Origin: JBFMCC01 sp037445635 | GTDB taxonomy: Bacteria > Chloroflexota > Anaerolineae > Anaerolineales > Villigracilaceae | NCBI GenBank assembly: GCA_037445635.1 | Contig: JBBIKC010000004.1 | Span: forward strand, 40,339-104,338 | Direction: 5' to 3' | DNA: 64,000 nt | Shown: positions 32,096 to 40,274 of the stretch, one piece after another | Layout: the number at the start of each line of letters is the position of its first letter | Numbering within the stretch: the stretch's first letter is position 1 | Made by a program: the position numbers and the translations under genes | Notes under the pieces: model-generated | The model's input: only the letters and a program-made list of their open reading frames with translations | The model's database searches: none | What the model was told of the DNA's origin: nothing

Positions 32096-32845
32096 ATGCC
32101 GCAAAAGGACGGAAAGAGCAAACGCCAGCAGATTCGTGAAAAGCGCCAGCGTGAACGCCAGCGCGGACGGTTAATCAGCATCGGTCTCATCGCCATCGGC
32201 GCGGCGATTCTGGCGGGGTTGCTCATTTACCCCAATCTCAAGCCGGTGGAATTTATTCCGATTACGCCCGGGGCATATCCACAGGCGGACATGAACACCA
32301 TGGGCGACCCGAATGCCCCGGTCAAACTGGAAGTGTGGGAGGACTTTCAATGCCCCGCCTGCAAAAATTTCAGCAGCGACACCGAGCCCTTGCTGATCGA
32401 GAATTACGTCGCCACAGGCAAGGTCTATTATATCTTTCACCATTATCCCTTCATTGACGACGGCGCGGCGGGAAAGGAATCCGACCAGGCCGCTAACGCC
32501 AGCATGTGCGCGGCCGAGCAGGGACAATTCTGGAACTATAAAGCGCTTCTGTTCGCAAACTGGACCGGAGAAAACATCGGCTCGTTCACGGACCGCAAAC
32601 TGCTGGCCTTCGCCGGCTCCCTCGGACTGGACATGGGGCGGTTCAGGGGGTGCTTCGAGGCGAACACGTATCAGGCTCAGATCGAGCAGGACTACAAAGA
32701 CGGCCTCGCGCTGGGCGTGCACAGCACTCCCTCCATTTTTGTGGACCGCGTGTTGGTGGAGTTTCCCGGCGATCCGCGCTATGTACCCGCCTATGAACAT
32801 ATCGCGGCCGCCATCGAAGCCGCGCTGGCCGCGAACGATCAGTAG
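32096..32845 (+). CDS. Membrane-anchored DsbA-like thioredoxin-fold protein, copy 2
   Basis: A 249-aa paralogue of the previous protein with the same layout: basic start (GKSKRQQIREKRQRERQRGR), one transmembrane helix (IAIGAAILAGLLIYPN) and a thioredoxin fold. Here the active site is CPAC (FQCPACKNFSSD), a change expected to alter redox potential relative to CPFC. The cis-Pro segment is GVHSTPSIFVDRVLV. The duplication includes the promoter, suggesting division into two redox roles. Confidence 0.9.
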   Translation: MPQKDGKSKRQQIREKRQRERQRGRLISIGLIAIGAAILAGLLIYPNLKPVEFIPITPGAYPQADMNTMGDPNAPVKLEVWEDFQCPACKNFSSDTEPLLIENYVATGKVYYIFHHYPFIDDGAAGKESDQAANASMCAAEQGQFWNYKALLFANWTGENIGSFTDRKLLAFAGSLGLDMGRFRGCFEANTYQAQIEQDYKDGLALGVHSTPSIFVDRVLVEFPGDPRYVPAYEHIAAAIEAALAANDQ

Positions 32846-32864
32846 CAGGCTGTGACAGAAACGA

Positions 32865-32897
32865 AAAAGGACGCTCTCACGAATGGAGCGTCCTTTT
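32865..32897. terminator. Bidirectional terminator
   Basis: AAAAGGACGCTC pairs with GAGCGTCCTTTT, with A and T tracts on the two sides. It lies between the rightward DsbA-like gene and the leftward DUF554 gene. Confidence 0.92.
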
Positions 32898-32915
32898 GAT
32901 TCGCGCGGGATTTCC

Positions 32916-33638
32916 TCACGAAAAGAGTCCCAGCGCCCAGACAATGAGCGGCGCGACCGCCAGCGACGGCAGGAAATTGCCGACGCGGATCGGCTTGATC
33001 TCCAGCAGGCTGCTGACCGCCAGGCCGATCAGGATGACGCCGCCGGTGGCGGTCATCTCCAGGATCATCGGGTTGTCCGCCGCGACCGCTCCCCCCGCGA
33101 ACGCGCCGAACTGCGCCGCGGCCAGGCTGAGCCCGCCCTGGAAGATCAGGATGGTCAGCGTGGAGAACAGCACGCCCACGCCCAACGTGGAGGCGAAGGC
33201 CAGCGATGCGAACCCGTCCAGCACGGACTTGACCGCCAGCAGGTTGTAATCGCCGGTCAGGCCGTCCTGGATCGAGCCGAGGATGGTCATGGGGCCAATG
33301 CAGAACAGCAGGGAGGTGGTGAGGAATCCGCGGATGAAACGCGCCGAGCCTTCGACCGAATCGTCGCGGGCGAAGCGTTTTTCGAGCGCCGCGCCCAGGC
33401 TGCGCAGTCCATCTTCGATGCGCCACCATTCGCCCAGCAGGGTACCGATCAACAGCGCGCCCAGCACGATGAGCGGGTTTTGGGTCTTGATGAACATCTG
33501 CAATCCCATCGCGGCGGTGAACAGGCCCATGCCCGCCACGACGGTCTGCTTCAACCGTTCGGGGATGCGCGCCCCGAAGAACAGGCCCAGCGCGCCGCCG
33601 ATGAGGACCGTGATGATGTTGAGGATGGTGCCGGTCAT
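32916..33638 (-). CDS. DUF554-family membrane protein (YdfK-like)
   Basis: A 240-aa protein with about seven transmembrane segments. It begins MTGTILNIITVLIGGALGLFFGARIPERLKQ and has FCIGPMTILGSIQDGLTGDYNLLAVKSVLDGFASLAFASTLGVGVLFS, the central DUF554 block. Function is unknown in the family. ATG 33638 is the typical start. It follows the cobalamin adenosyltransferase gene by 10 bp in the same direction. Confidence 0.88.
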   Translation of the reverse strand: MTGTILNIITVLIGGALGLFFGARIPERLKQTVVAGMGLFTAAMGLQMFIKTQNPLIVLGALLIGTLLGEWWRIEDGLRSLGAALEKRFARDDSVEGSARFIRGFLTTSLLFCIGPMTILGSIQDGLTGDYNLLAVKSVLDGFASLAFASTLGVGVLFSTLTILIFQGGLSLAAAQFGAFAGGAVAADNPMILEMTATGGVILIGLAVSSLLEIKPIRVGNFLPSLAVAPLIVWALGLFS

Positions 33639-33648
33639 AAGGATTCTG

Positions 33649-34194
33649 TCAACCCTTTGCAAGGGAGGTATTCTTCCCCGCCGCCTCGTTTTCGATCAGT
33701 TCCAGCACGAAGCACAGGGAGGACAATCGGTTCAGGTAACGCTGCAGTTCGGGATTCTGGATCTCGCCCGAGTCGAACAACTCGACCACGCGCCGCTCCG
33801 CGCGGCGGACGACCGTGCGCGCGAGGGAGAAGGCCGCGCCGCTGGTGCTGTCGCCCGGCAGGATGAACTCCCTGGGCAGGGTCACGGAATCGCCCAGCGC
33901 GTCGGTTTTCGCTTCGAGCCAGGCGACGCGCGCCGCGTCAATGACGTGGAACTGTCCGGCGTGTTCGGGCGCCGCGGCCACTTCGGCCATCAGGCGGTAC
34001 AGGTCGCGCTGGATCTCGATGACGAGCGGGCCGCAGCGGGGATCGCGCGCCGAAGCGCGCGCCAGGCCGAGTGCCGCGCTGGATTCGTCGAGCGCGCCCA
34101 GCGCCTCCATGCGCGGATGCGTCTTCGGGACGCGTCCCTCGCCCAGCAGGCCGGTCGTCCCGTCGTCGCCTTTGCGGGTGTAGAACGAGGTCAT
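33649..34194 (-). CDS. Cob(I)alamin adenosyltransferase, PduO type
   Basis: A 181-aa enzyme that transfers adenosyl from ATP to cob(I)alamin to make coenzyme B12. The N-terminal ATP loop is FYTRKGDDGTTGLLGEGRVPKTH. MEALGALDESSAALGLARA and the basic FSLARTVVRRAERRVVEL helix contain the family's conserved Arg, and QRYLNRLSSLCFVLELIENE ends the bundle. ATG 34194 lies 6 nt after a minus-strand TATAAT, suggesting leaderless expression. It runs divergently from the next gene across 39 bp. Confidence 0.93.
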   Translation of the reverse strand: MTSFYTRKGDDGTTGLLGEGRVPKTHPRMEALGALDESSAALGLARASARDPRCGPLVIEIQRDLYRLMAEVAAAPEHAGQFHVIDAARVAWLEAKTDALGDSVTLPREFILPGDSTSGAAFSLARTVVRRAERRVVELFDSGEIQNPELQRYLNRLSSLCFVLELIENEAAGKNTSLAKG

Positions 34195-34200
34195 GCCGCC

Positions 34201-34227
34201 ATTATATCAGCCGTCATGTCGTATAAT
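34201..34227. promoter_or_regulatory. Back-to-back -10 boxes for two leaderless genes
   Basis: On the minus strand TATAAT (34201-34206) is 6 nt from ATG 34194. On the plus strand TATAAT (34222-34227) is 6 nt from ATG 34234. The -35 region of each must overlap the other -10. Confidence 0.7.
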
Positions 34228-34233
34228 CCGCCC

Positions 34234-34857
34234 ATGCTTGCCGCTTATCATACCGCCATCACACGCCGCGCCCTCGAACCTCATTTCGGCCACGCCGCGC
34301 TGGCGCGCATCATCCGGGCCAACCTGGGGCAGGATTCGCTGTTCGGGCTGGTGGGCCACGATGAGTTCCATTTCGATAACGATGCTTTCGAGGCAAGTTA
34401 TGCCTATATGGACGAACAGCGCGGCGCGATTGCCGCGTCGCTCGAACGCGGCGATGCCGATTCGGCGCACGCCGCGTTCGGCAGACTGCTCCACACCGCG
34501 CAGGATTTCTACGCCCACACGGATTACGCCGCCCGCTGGCTGGCGCGCTTCGACGGCGCGGCGACTCCTCCCCCTTCCGAAATTGATGCGATTGACCCCG
34601 GCCTGCTCTCCAGCCCAAGCCTGCGCTCTGCCAGGGTGAATTACGCGCTGGAGGCGCTCGTCCTCCTGCCCGGCCTCAGGGGGCTCATCCTGCCCCGCAT
34701 GGCTGCGGACTCGCACGCCCGCATGAATCTGGATTCGCCGGCCAGCGGCCCGCTGTTCGAGTACGCCTTCGAGGCGGCGGTGAAGAGGACAGTTTATGAA
34801 TTCGAGCAGGTCAAAGTACAATTGACGGATGATCTCATTGAACGCTTTTCGCGCTGA
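34234..34857 (+). CDS. Het-C / zinc-phospholipase-C-like helical protein
   Basis: A 207-aa protein of helical character. The central FGRLLHTAQDFYAHTDYAARWL, with an earlier LVGHDEFHFDN, resembles the His/Asp-rich helices of the Het-C and phospholipase C/P1 nuclease folds. The start is assigned by the -10 box 6 nt upstream of ATG 34234. A long in-frame extension upstream is antisense to the adenosyltransferase gene and rejected. Metal binding is inferred from His-rich motifs only. Confidence 0.65.
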   Translation: MLAAYHTAITRRALEPHFGHAALARIIRANLGQDSLFGLVGHDEFHFDNDAFEASYAYMDEQRGAIAASLERGDADSAHAAFGRLLHTAQDFYAHTDYAARWLARFDGAATPPPSEIDAIDPGLLSSPSLRSARVNYALEALVLLPGLRGLILPRMAADSHARMNLDSPASGPLFEYAFEAAVKRTVYEFEQVKVQLTDDLIERFSR

Positions 34858-35237
34858 GCGGAGGGTCGAGCAGGCCGGGCATTCCGACCGTATCGAGACC
34901 CGCAGACGACACTTGTGCCGCGCTGCGTTCGGCGCAGTGCAGGTGAGCGCAGGTTTCATGGAGACCTGCGTCTCGTCTTCGTGGCGCTATGCGCCGCTCC
35001 GCTCGACGCGATGATATGTCAGCTAGAAGTCATCTCAAAAATAAGCGGTTGTCATTGCGAGGAGGGCATAGCCCGACGAAGCAATCCCCAATTCTACGAG
35101 GTCACCTCGTTTTCAAGGAGATTGCTTCCCTTCGACAGGCTCAGGGCAAGCGCTTCGCTCGCAATGACGGGGCCGGTCGGTATTTTTGAGACAAGCTCTA
35201 GTTGTTATTTTACAAAAATCGTTATTGCAGATTAACC
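34858..35237. other. Intergenic region without a gene, built of repeats
   Basis: No supported gene in 380 bp. It holds GAGACCTGCG/CGCAG-type words (34890-34990), then a nested inverted repeat: TCTCAAAAATA (35033-35043) with TATTTTTGAGA (35181-35191), inside it GTCATTGCGAG (35051-35061) with CTCGCAATGAC (35158-35168), and GAAGCAATC (35078-35086) with GATTGCTTC (35120-35128). Confidence 0.7.
35051..35168. repeat. GTCATTGCGAG-type dispersed inverted repeat
   Basis: A 118-bp palindromic element with ends GTCATTGCGAG and CTCGCAATGAC and an inner GAAGCAATC/GATTGCTTC pair. Similar GTCATTGCGAG...GAAGCAATC repeats are dispersed in many bacterial genomes. It is probably non-coding and mobile. Confidence 0.8.
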
Positions 35238-36116
35238 ATGCCGCGAAAGGCCACCAAAACCAGTCCCTTCGGCTCGCCCGGACGCGAGGCGCACGACGCC
35301 TCGGCTTTCTATTCGGCGCGTCTGTACGACGGCCAGCCGCAGGCTGAGAAGACCGCGTACGTGGAAAATCCCATTCCGCCCGAAAATCTCGACAGGATTT
35401 TCAATTCGTCGTCGGAGAAGATGACAGAACTTCCGGATAACTGCGTGCATCTGATGGTCACCTCGCCGCCGTACAACGTGGGCAAGGAATACGACGAGGA
35501 CCTCTCGCTCAAAGAATACCTGTCCCTTCTCAGACGCGTGTGGGCAGAGACTTACCGCGTGCTGGTGCCCGGGGGACGCGCCTGCATCAACGTGGCGAAT
35601 CTAGGCCGCAAGCCGTACATCCCATTGCACGCTTTGATGATTGCTGATTTGCTGGATTTGGGATTTTTGATGCGCGGCGAGATCATTTGGGACAAGGCCG
35701 CCAGCGCCAGCAATTCCACGGCGTGGGGCTCGTGGCAGTCGGCCAGCAACCCCACCCTGCGCGACGTGCACGAATACATCCTCGTGTTCTCCAAAGGCGG
35801 CTTCCGCCGCGACAAGATCGGGTCCCGCGAGGACACGATCTCGCGCGACGAGTTCCTCGAGTTCACCAAGTCCGTCTGGCAGTTTGGGACCGAGTCGGCC
35901 AAAAAGGTGGGACACCCCGCGCCGTTCCCGGTCGAGTTGCCGTATCGGCTGATCCAGTTGTACACATTCTCAGATGAGGTGGTGCTCGACCCGTTCATGG
36001 GCTCGGGGCAGACCGCGCTGGCCGCGCTGAAGTGCAGGCGGCATTTTGTGGGGTATGAGGTGAATGAGGAGTATCGCGCGCTGGCGCTCAGGCGCATCGA
36101 GCAGGGCAGGGGTTGA
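35238..36116 (+). CDS. DNA methyltransferase (N4-cytosine/N6-adenine, beta-type order), no partner nuclease seen
   Basis: A 292-aa enzyme. Motif IV is VTSPPYNVGKEYD (about residues 74-86), a variable target-recognition part follows, and the SAM-binding DPFMGSGQTALAALKC lies near the C-terminus (about 250-265), followed by the FVGYEVNEEY motif. IV before I is beta-type. The SPPY form is common in N4-cytosine enzymes but does not prove specificity. ATG 35238 is chosen; earlier codons derive from repeat-like sequence. It directly precedes the cassette array. Confidence 0.85.
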   Translation: MPRKATKTSPFGSPGREAHDASAFYSARLYDGQPQAEKTAYVENPIPPENLDRIFNSSSEKMTELPDNCVHLMVTSPPYNVGKEYDEDLSLKEYLSLLRRVWAETYRVLVPGGRACINVANLGRKPYIPLHALMIADLLDLGFLMRGEIIWDKAASASNSTAWGSWQSASNPTLRDVHEYILVFSKGGFRRDKIGSREDTISRDEFLEFTKSVWQFGTESAKKVGHPAPFPVELPYRLIQLYTFSDEVVLDPFMGSGQTALAALKCRRHFVGYEVNEEYRALALRRIEQGRG

Positions 36117-36200
36117 CAGGGATGCTATAATATTTTTGAGCGTTAATCTTTTGCCGCCTACATCGTCCCCTTCAGGGGAACGTCCTGATTGAATTAGGCA

Positions 36201-36266
36201 ATTAGACGGCGAGTAGCCGCCCATAGTCAGTTATACAGACGGTTGCCGTCTAATACATAGTTGGGC
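36201..36266 (+). other. Integron attachment-like site at the head of the cassette array
   Basis: Perfect arms ATTAGACGGC (36201-36210) and GCCGTCTAAT (36245-36254), followed after five bases by GTTGGGC (36260-36266), the 7-bp core also at the end of the next attC site. It may be an attI remnant or the attC of a lost cassette. Confidence 0.5.
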
Positions 36267-36311
36267 GCACAAGAGCCATGCCATCAAGTTCTGAAAACAG
36301 GAAATGAAATT

Positions 36312-36761
36312 ATGGCTAACGTAAAGAAAGAAGCAATTGCAGATAAAACAAATATCAACGATGTTTATCTAAAAATTTGGGAACAGCAACAGGAATCCGT
36401 CAAACAACGTTGGAGTGTCATTACTTTCTTTTTTACAATCAGTTTCGCTATTTTTGGTTTCTCTTTGCAAAGCCAAAATCTTAATCCTCCAATTGCAGGC
36501 ACATTTCAAAGAATTGCGGCGGTTGTTATCTACTGGTTTGCTTATTTAATTTACAGGCAGTATAGTGATTGGAGCGGGTTCCTCAGAAAGCAACTTGAAA
36601 AAATAGAGTCTGATCATCATATTTTAGTTCCGCTTCAATTTGAGTGGCAGAAGTATTCAAAGGGAATTCGCAAATTCTTTTTTGTCAAGAATTTGCTTTT
36701 GTATTTTGGTTTGCTCTACACACTTTCAACAATTCTCTTGTTTTTCTGGTCAGGCATCTAA
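36312..36761 (+). CDS. Cassette 1 gene: small membrane protein, 149 aa
   Basis: The unrecognised product has a soluble N-terminus (ANVKKEAIADKTNINDVYLK) and three likely transmembrane segments: SVITFFFTISFAIFGFSL (about 35-53), IAAVVIYWFAYLIY (about 70-84) and LLLYFGLLYTLSTILLFF (about 128-145). Base composition is clearly AT-rich against the chromosome. It is the only gene between the head site and the first attC, in cassette orientation. ATG 36312 is chosen over an upstream in-frame codon lying in the attachment region. Function is unknown. Confidence 0.75.
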   Translation: MANVKKEAIADKTNINDVYLKIWEQQQESVKQRWSVITFFFTISFAIFGFSLQSQNLNPPIAGTFQRIAAVVIYWFAYLIYRQYSDWSGFLRKQLEKIESDHHILVPLQFEWQKYSKGIRKFFFVKNLLLYFGLLYTLSTILLFFWSGI

Positions 36762-36866
36762 CGCAGTTCTTTTGGTTCTTGCTAAAGGCAAAGATGCGTG
36801 CAATAATTTTGTCAGTTTGGGCGAGTCGTCTTTTATCCGCCGTTGAGTCTTGCGTTCCGCGAGTGC

Positions 36867-36999
36867 GCCTAACAAAGCGTGCAGCGGACAGGCGGGTATG
36901 CTCCCCGCCTGAAGGGAGTCTGCCCCTTTGGGCTTTTTCTACGCTCGGAGTTTTCCCTGCCAAGTCCCGCCCACACGCAGGTAACGCAAGCCGTTGGGC
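36867..36999 (+). repeat. attC-like site 1 (59-base-element type), 133 bp
   Basis: Starts GCCTAAC (36867-36873), ends GTTGGGC (36993-36999). These fit the inverse core consensus RYYYAAC and GTTRRRY. Inside, GCGTGCAGCGGACAGGCGGG near the left end pairs imperfectly with the CCCGCCCACACGCAGG region on the right, forming the long bottom-strand hairpin expected of attC. Confidence 0.8.
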
Positions 37000-37053
37000 G
37001 GCTGAGTAAATTAATTGGGTCACCAAATAGTCATATTTCTCAAGAGTATTGCC

Positions 37054-37602
37054 ATGAAATCAACTGCGATGTTTTTGGCGTTTCTTACAGTAGGGCTAAT
37101 CATTGGCATTATCATATCGCCCCCGATTGTTCAACAGATGCGCGATGGCGTGTTCACAAGCTGGCAGTCTTTGGGCAGTCCACCTGAACCTATTGTGCGT
37201 CTCTTAGGCTATGAATTCGGTGATCGTGGTCGTATCTTAGTGCGAGTCGAAACAAACTCAGGCTCACTGTATCAGTGTTGCTCGCAAGAAAACGCAGAGT
37301 GGCGCAAAGTCGCCTCTTCTGAATTAGTTTACATGGATCCTTGTTTGGATTTGCCACCAAAAGCAAGCGCACCACCTCGAAAAGTTGTTTCATGTGTTGA
37401 AGCCGCAACTTTTGAATGGGCAACTGTACGTACTCAATTTGCACTCATGGATGACGGGAGTATTTGGACTTGGCATTATTCTTTTGGTTTTTTACCAGAG
37501 TTAGGGATTACCTGTAATAGCAGTTTAATCGGCGGGTTGTTAGGGATTGTCGTTATAATAGTCATGAAGATTATTCAGCGGCAGAGAGACAAACTTCGTT
37601 AA
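37054..37602 (+). CDS. Cassette 2 gene: membrane protein, 182 aa
   Basis: The unrecognised product has an N-terminal transmembrane helix (AFLTVGLIIGIIISPPIV), an extracytoplasmic-type middle with CCSQENAEWRKV, MDPCLDLPP and VVSCVEAATFEW (several Cys, a repeat-like strand pattern), and a C-terminal helix (GGLLGIVVIIVMKII) with a basic end. AT-rich. It is in the same orientation as the other cassettes, with an attC site 8 bp after its stop. ATG 37054 is preferred; the in-frame upstream codons belong to the cassette leader. Function is unknown. Confidence 0.75.
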   Translation: MKSTAMFLAFLTVGLIIGIIISPPIVQQMRDGVFTSWQSLGSPPEPIVRLLGYEFGDRGRILVRVETNSGSLYQCCSQENAEWRKVASSELVYMDPCLDLPPKASAPPRKVVSCVEAATFEWATVRTQFALMDDGSIWTWHYSFGFLPELGITCNSSLIGGLLGIVVIIVMKIIQRQRDKLR

Positions 37603-37610
37603 CGAACGCC

Positions 37611-37725
37611 GGCTAACACAGCGTGCAGCGGACAGGCGGGTTTCGACAAGCTCAACCCGGCGAGTTTCGACAATCTCAACCCAGCGGGTATGCTCCCCGC
37701 CAGCAAGTAACGCCAGCCGTTAGCC
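37611..37725 (+). repeat. attC-like site 2, 115 bp
   Basis: Starts GGCTAAC (37611-37617) and ends GTTAGCC (37719-37725), exact complements. The left part GCGTGCAGCGGACAGGCGGG is identical to site 1. The middle contains a duplicated TTTCGACAAGCTCAACC-like unit. Confidence 0.8.
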
Positions 37726-37768
37726 CGCCCCTTGCATTAACTATCACTGCTCATATTTTTACAGTCTA

Positions 37769-39217
37769 ATGAATGTATATGTCTTGATTGGCGCTTCCAT
37801 TTTATTGCTAATAAGCGTTCTTGTTAGCAAAATCTCTGACCGATTTGGCATTCCTGCCCTCTTGCTTTTTCTATTCTTGGGAATGCTGGCTGGGTCAGAT
37901 GGGTTTGGTGGAATCTATTTTGATGACCCCGCGCTTGCTCAATTCGTTGGCATTATTGCATTAATCCTAATTCTATTTTCAGGCGGACTTGGCACAGAAT
38001 GGAATGAAGTTCGTCCCGTTGTAAAAGAAGGTTTACTCCTCTCCACTTTGGGAGTTTTCATTACCGCAATTGTGGTTGGTCTTTTTGCAAGCGCGCTTCT
38101 TGGTCTTTCTTTTCTTGAAGGTTTACTACTTGGCTCGATAGTTTCATCCACAGACGCGGCCGCGGTATTTTCGGTCTTGCGTTCAAAAGGTATCAGCCTC
38201 AAGGGGAGACTCAAGCCATTGCTGGAATTAGAGTCTGGCAGCAATGACCCTACGGCAATATTTCTTACCATTGGTTTGATACAGTTAATAACAATACCAA
38301 ATTTATCTTTACTGAACCTCGTTGGACTGTTTGTTCAACAAATGCTTGTTGGTGCGGTGATTGGGTATGGGATGGGGAAAGTGATGTTGTTGCTGATAAA
38401 TCGCTTAAAGTTAGGGTATGAAGGTCTTTATCCCGTCCTGACCTTATCGTTAGTATTTCTTACGTTTGGCTTGACAGATGTAATTCGCGGTAGCGGATTC
38501 TTAGCAGTTTATCTGGCAGGTATTGTTTTAGGGCGACAAGATTTCTTGCATCAGAAGAGCCTTTTGCGTTTCCATGATGGGTTAGCATGGATTATGCAAA
38601 TAACGATGTTTCTCACGTTAGGCTTGTTAGTTTTTCCGTCGCGTCTTGTGCCAATAATGGGCGTCGGCTTTCTAGTTGCAGGGTGTTTGATGTTTGTTGC
38701 TCGCCCGATTAGTGTTTTTATAAGCCTATTGCCAAGCGTATTAAATTGGCGAGAAAAGGCTTTCGTTTCTTGGGTTGGTTTGCGCGGCGCAGCCCCAATT
38801 ATCTTGGCAACATTTCCGTTACTTGCCCAACTTCAGCAAGCAAATTTAATCTTCAATGTGGTCTTTTTCGTTGTTTTGGCATCTGTTCTATTACAAGGAA
38901 CTTCATTGCCACGCATGGCTAAATGGCTAACAGTTGACACGCCGATAATACCGAAAAGGGTTTACCCAATAGAATATGTCCCAATGGGCGGATTGAAAAG
39001 TGAACTAAAAGAACTGCCCATACCGATAGAGTCTGGCATGAATGGAAAAGCCATTTTTGAATTAGGACTCCCTGATGATTTTCTAGTAATTCTCATTGCC
39101 AGAGATAACGATTTTATACTACCGAGTGGCGGAACAGTTTTGCAAGAGAATGACACCTTGTTGGTTTTATCCGACAAAGAATCTTATGATAAAGTTATTC
39201 AGAAGTTCAAGTTATGA
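37769..39217 (+). CDS. Cassette 3 gene: CPA1-type K+/Na+-proton antiporter with TrkA-C domain
   Basis: A 482-aa antiporter with about 12-13 transmembrane helices. Conserved residues include LFSGGLGTEW, SSTDAAAVFSVL and the ESGSNDPTAIFLTIG motif with the transport Asp. The C-terminal 80 residues (PIPIESGMNGKAIFELGLPDDFLVILI) form an RCK/TrkA_C-like regulatory domain as in NhaP2/CvrA K+/H+ antiporters. It is an unusually large cassette gene, AT-rich, with attC-like sites on both sides. It would help salt, potassium or pH balance. Confidence 0.9.
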   Translation: MNVYVLIGASILLLISVLVSKISDRFGIPALLLFLFLGMLAGSDGFGGIYFDDPALAQFVGIIALILILFSGGLGTEWNEVRPVVKEGLLLSTLGVFITAIVVGLFASALLGLSFLEGLLLGSIVSSTDAAAVFSVLRSKGISLKGRLKPLLELESGSNDPTAIFLTIGLIQLITIPNLSLLNLVGLFVQQMLVGAVIGYGMGKVMLLLINRLKLGYEGLYPVLTLSLVFLTFGLTDVIRGSGFLAVYLAGIVLGRQDFLHQKSLLRFHDGLAWIMQITMFLTLGLLVFPSRLVPIMGVGFLVAGCLMFVARPISVFISLLPSVLNWREKAFVSWVGLRGAAPIILATFPLLAQLQQANLIFNVVFFVVLASVLLQGTSLPRMAKWLTVDTPIIPKRVYPIEYVPMGGLKSELKELPIPIESGMNGKAIFELGLPDDFLVILIARDNDFILPSGGTVLQENDTLLVLSDKESYDKVIQKFKL

Positions 39218-39232
39218 GTAAAATAGAAAGCG

Positions 39233-39394
39233 GGCCAACAAGGTGTACATCCCGTCTCCGCTTCGCTCCGCGGGGCGAGCGGCCTGACGTGTGGGAGTCT
39301 GCGCGATTTACAAGCATTTTTCTGGCTTAGGGCTTTTTCTGCTCTCAGGCATTATTCCAGCCCGCCCGCAAACCACTACCGCAAGCCGTCAGTC
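39233..39394 (+). repeat. attC-like site 3, about 160 bp, hybrid
   Basis: Starts GGCCAAC (39233-39239) and ends in GCAAGCCGTCAGTC (core GTCAGTC imperfect). The block starting AACAAGGTGTACATCCCG and running about 60 bp is repeated after the next gene (40279). The following CTGACGTGTGGGAGTCTGCG...CCGCAAGCCGTCAG part resembles the sites before it. Confidence 0.65.
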
Positions 39395-39446
39395 GTCAAA
39401 CTCAGTCATAATCTTATTTACCGAACAACTATCTGGGAGATGTTTC

Positions 39447-40259
39447 ATGACAATTGATATTTCTACACTTTGGGATTTCAACAACCCCGAGTTAAGCGAA
39501 GAGCGCTTTCGCTCTGCGCTTTCCAATGCGTCTGCTGATGATGCCTTATTACTTCAAACCCAAATTGCTCGAACATATGGAATCCGACGCAACTTCTCCC
39601 AAGCCCAGCAAATCCTTTCCGACATCGAGCCACAGATTCAGAACGCCAACGTTGAAACGAAGGTTCGATACTATCTTGAGCTGGGGCGAACTTACTCCTC
39701 CGCCACCCATCCTCCAGAGTCACAGACAATCGAAGTTAGAGAACTGGCTCGTTCCGCTTACATGCGTGCTTACGAACTCGCACAAGACGGAAAACTCGAC
39801 AGTCTGGCTATTGACGCTCTTCATATGATGACCTTCGTAGATACAGCACCCGAAGAACAGATTGAGTGGAATCGTAAGGCTATGGCACTCATGCAATCCT
39901 CTTCACAGCAGGACGCAAAGAAGTGGGAAGGTTCTCTCCACAACAATACTGGATATGCACTTCATCTTCTCGGACACTATGAAGATGCACTCTTAGAATT
40001 CAAACTTGCACTCGCCGCACATGAGCGGAGCGGAAATCCGCAGTCAATCCGAATTGCACATTGGATGATCGCTTGGACACTACGCGCGCTGGGTCAACTA
40101 AACGAAGCAATCGAGATTCAATTACGCCTCGAAAGAGAATGTGACGAAGCAGGAGAGCCTGATCCCTACGTCTTTGAAGAACTTGAACTTCTTTATAAAG
40201 CGCTCAATAACGACGAGAAAGCCGAGTACTACGCGGCACGCCGAAAGGCCACAGTGTAA
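39447..40259 (+). CDS. Cassette 4 gene: TPR-like helical-repeat protein, 270 aa
   Basis: A soluble protein of helical repeats: LLLQTQIARTYGIRRNFSQAQQILSDIEPQI, KVRYYLELGRTYSSA, LHNNTGYALHLLGHYEDALLEFKLALAAHERSGN and IAHWMIAWTLRALGQLNEAIEIQLRLE. Comparable one-protein TPR cassettes are known in other integrons. No enzyme motif is found. ATG 39447 begins MTIDISTLWDFNNPELSEERF after GGGAGA. It is in cassette orientation with an attC-like fragment 16 bp after the stop. Function is unknown; protein binding is inferred. Confidence 0.8.
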   Translation: MTIDISTLWDFNNPELSEERFRSALSNASADDALLLQTQIARTYGIRRNFSQAQQILSDIEPQIQNANVETKVRYYLELGRTYSSATHPPESQTIEVRELARSAYMRAYELAQDGKLDSLAIDALHMMTFVDTAPEEQIEWNRKAMALMQSSSQQDAKKWEGSLHNNTGYALHLLGHYEDALLEFKLALAAHERSGNPQSIRIAHWMIAWTLRALGQLNEAIEIQLRLERECDEAGEPDPYVFEELELLYKALNNDEKAEYYAARRKATV

Positions 40260-40274
40260 CCTCAATGGAAAGCC

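Noticed and set aside
33283..34233. Long plus-strand extension of the Het-C-like gene
   Set aside because: It is antisense to the DUF554 and adenosyltransferase genes. The -10 box and ATG 34234 give a better start.
34195..34233. Cobalamin riboswitch upstream of the adenosyltransferase gene
   Set aside because: The gap is only 39 bp and is filled by two promoters; no B12-box sequence is present.
35051..35168. GTCATTGCGAG repeat as a CRISPR or tRNA-like element
   Set aside because: It is a single palindromic unit without spacers or cloverleaf; it fits known dispersed repeats.
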